IMG/VR virus record: IMGVR_UViG_3300032116_000456 | Coordinates: 1-41,937 of that record | Strand: one strand, 5' to 3' | Source: a virus | Length of the DNA stretch: 41,937 nt | In this document: positions 41,826 through 41,937 of the stretch, one piece after another | How positions within the stretch are numbered: position 1 is the first letter of the stretch | Layout of the letters: each line of letters begins with the position of its first letter | Made by a program: the position numbers and the translations under genes | Notes under the pieces: model-generated | What the model saw: the letters and a program-made list of their open reading frames with translations, nothing else | The model's database searches: none | Told to the model about the DNA's origin: nothing

Positions 41826-41937
41826 TGAGAAACACCTCACCCTCGTATGCTACAGGAGTGGCTACGGGGGTGACTTCCTATGCGCACTCATCGATGAAGC
41901 CCTAGGTAACTCTAGCTTTCAATCGAGGGACGGGAAA
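41812..41937 (+). CDS. Partial gene cut by window end (GxGGDFL protein)
   Basis: From GTG 41812 the frame stays open to the window end: MTQADEKHLTLVCYRSGYGG, then DFLCALIDEALG. The strand VCYRSGYGGDFL is the type of glycine-rich loop found at the N-terminus of sulfotransferase-like phage proteins. Overlap of 14 bases with the exported-protein gene. Start uncertain. Confidence 0.5.
   Translation, partial: MTQADEKHLTLVCYRSGYGGDFLCALIDEALGNSSFQSRDGK

Noticed and set aside
1-41937. CRISPR array, insertion sequence, integrase or homing endonuclease
   Set aside because: No regularly spaced direct repeats, no transposase or integrase motifs, and no GIY-YIG or HNH gene were seen; the core genes 43, 46 and 42 are uninterrupted.

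Overview
This window is the DNA replication, recombination and DNA-modification region of a T4-like myovirus (lytic tailed phage), not a bacterial chromosome. The T4 core genes run in one direction in the order seen in marine and rhizobial T4 relatives: uvsY-uvsW-55-47-46, then 45-44-62-regA, then 43, uvsX and 41. Neighbouring genes overlap by a few bases almost throughout (ATGA or GTGA junctions). Three host-type protein families (DUF1127, a DUF6614-like protein, a PstS with a PhoB-type operator) point to an alphaproteobacterial host; this is inference. Codon use is GC-leaning except for one clearly AT-rich gene (6603-7244).

Layout. 1-800: promoters, a 36-residue membrane peptide and a conserved phage protein. 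813-1373: tail-tube-fold protein. 1392-6606: UvsY, UvsW, late sigma gp55, and the gp47/gp46 nuclease pair. 6603-8930: an AT-rich methyltransferase, peptide deformylase, a conserved phage protein and a MazG-like NTP pyrophosphatase. 8997-14319: a nucleotide and DNA-modification block containing a PD-(D/E)XK candidate, an Nmad1-like protein, dCMP hydroxymethylase (gp42), dCMP deaminase, a UDG-like protein, T4-type DNA alpha-glucosyltransferase, a C5-cytosine methyltransferase homologue and a DUF3310 protein. 14322-17600: a glycosyltransferase, then clamp, clamp loader and RegA. 17624-26332: accessory genes, including two paralogous amidinotransferase-family proteins, small proteins behind a repeated promoter, a DUF932 protein, a GATase-like protein, a tRNA, a radical SAM protein and a three-gene minus-strand membrane operon. 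26440-33978: Hsp20, a DUF1127 protein, DNA polymerase, a PP-loop ATPase, UvsX and gp41. 34000-35370: small genes mixed with tRNAs and tRNA-like relics. 35369-37330 (minus): a large exported Thr-rich beta-barrel-like protein. 37437-41937: a conserved protein, a cytidylyltransferase, PstS, small proteins, two tRNAs, and a gene cut by the window end.

How it works together. Host-sigma-70-like promoters (TTGACA, 17 bp, TATAAT-like) drive early and middle genes. Five of them share an extra motif running through the predicted start site. gp55 and gp45 are the T4 late-transcription factors, and TATAAATA late-promoter matches lie upstream of a plus-strand gene and of both minus-strand units. The gp42, dCMP deaminase and alpha-glucosyltransferase set predicts that genomic cytosine is replaced by glucosylated hydroxymethylcytosine. 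A C5-methyltransferase homologue directly behind the glucosyltransferase is the most puzzling part of that pathway. PstS with a PhoB box, DUF1127, Hsp20, deformylase and exported proteins look like genes that adjust host physiology during infection.
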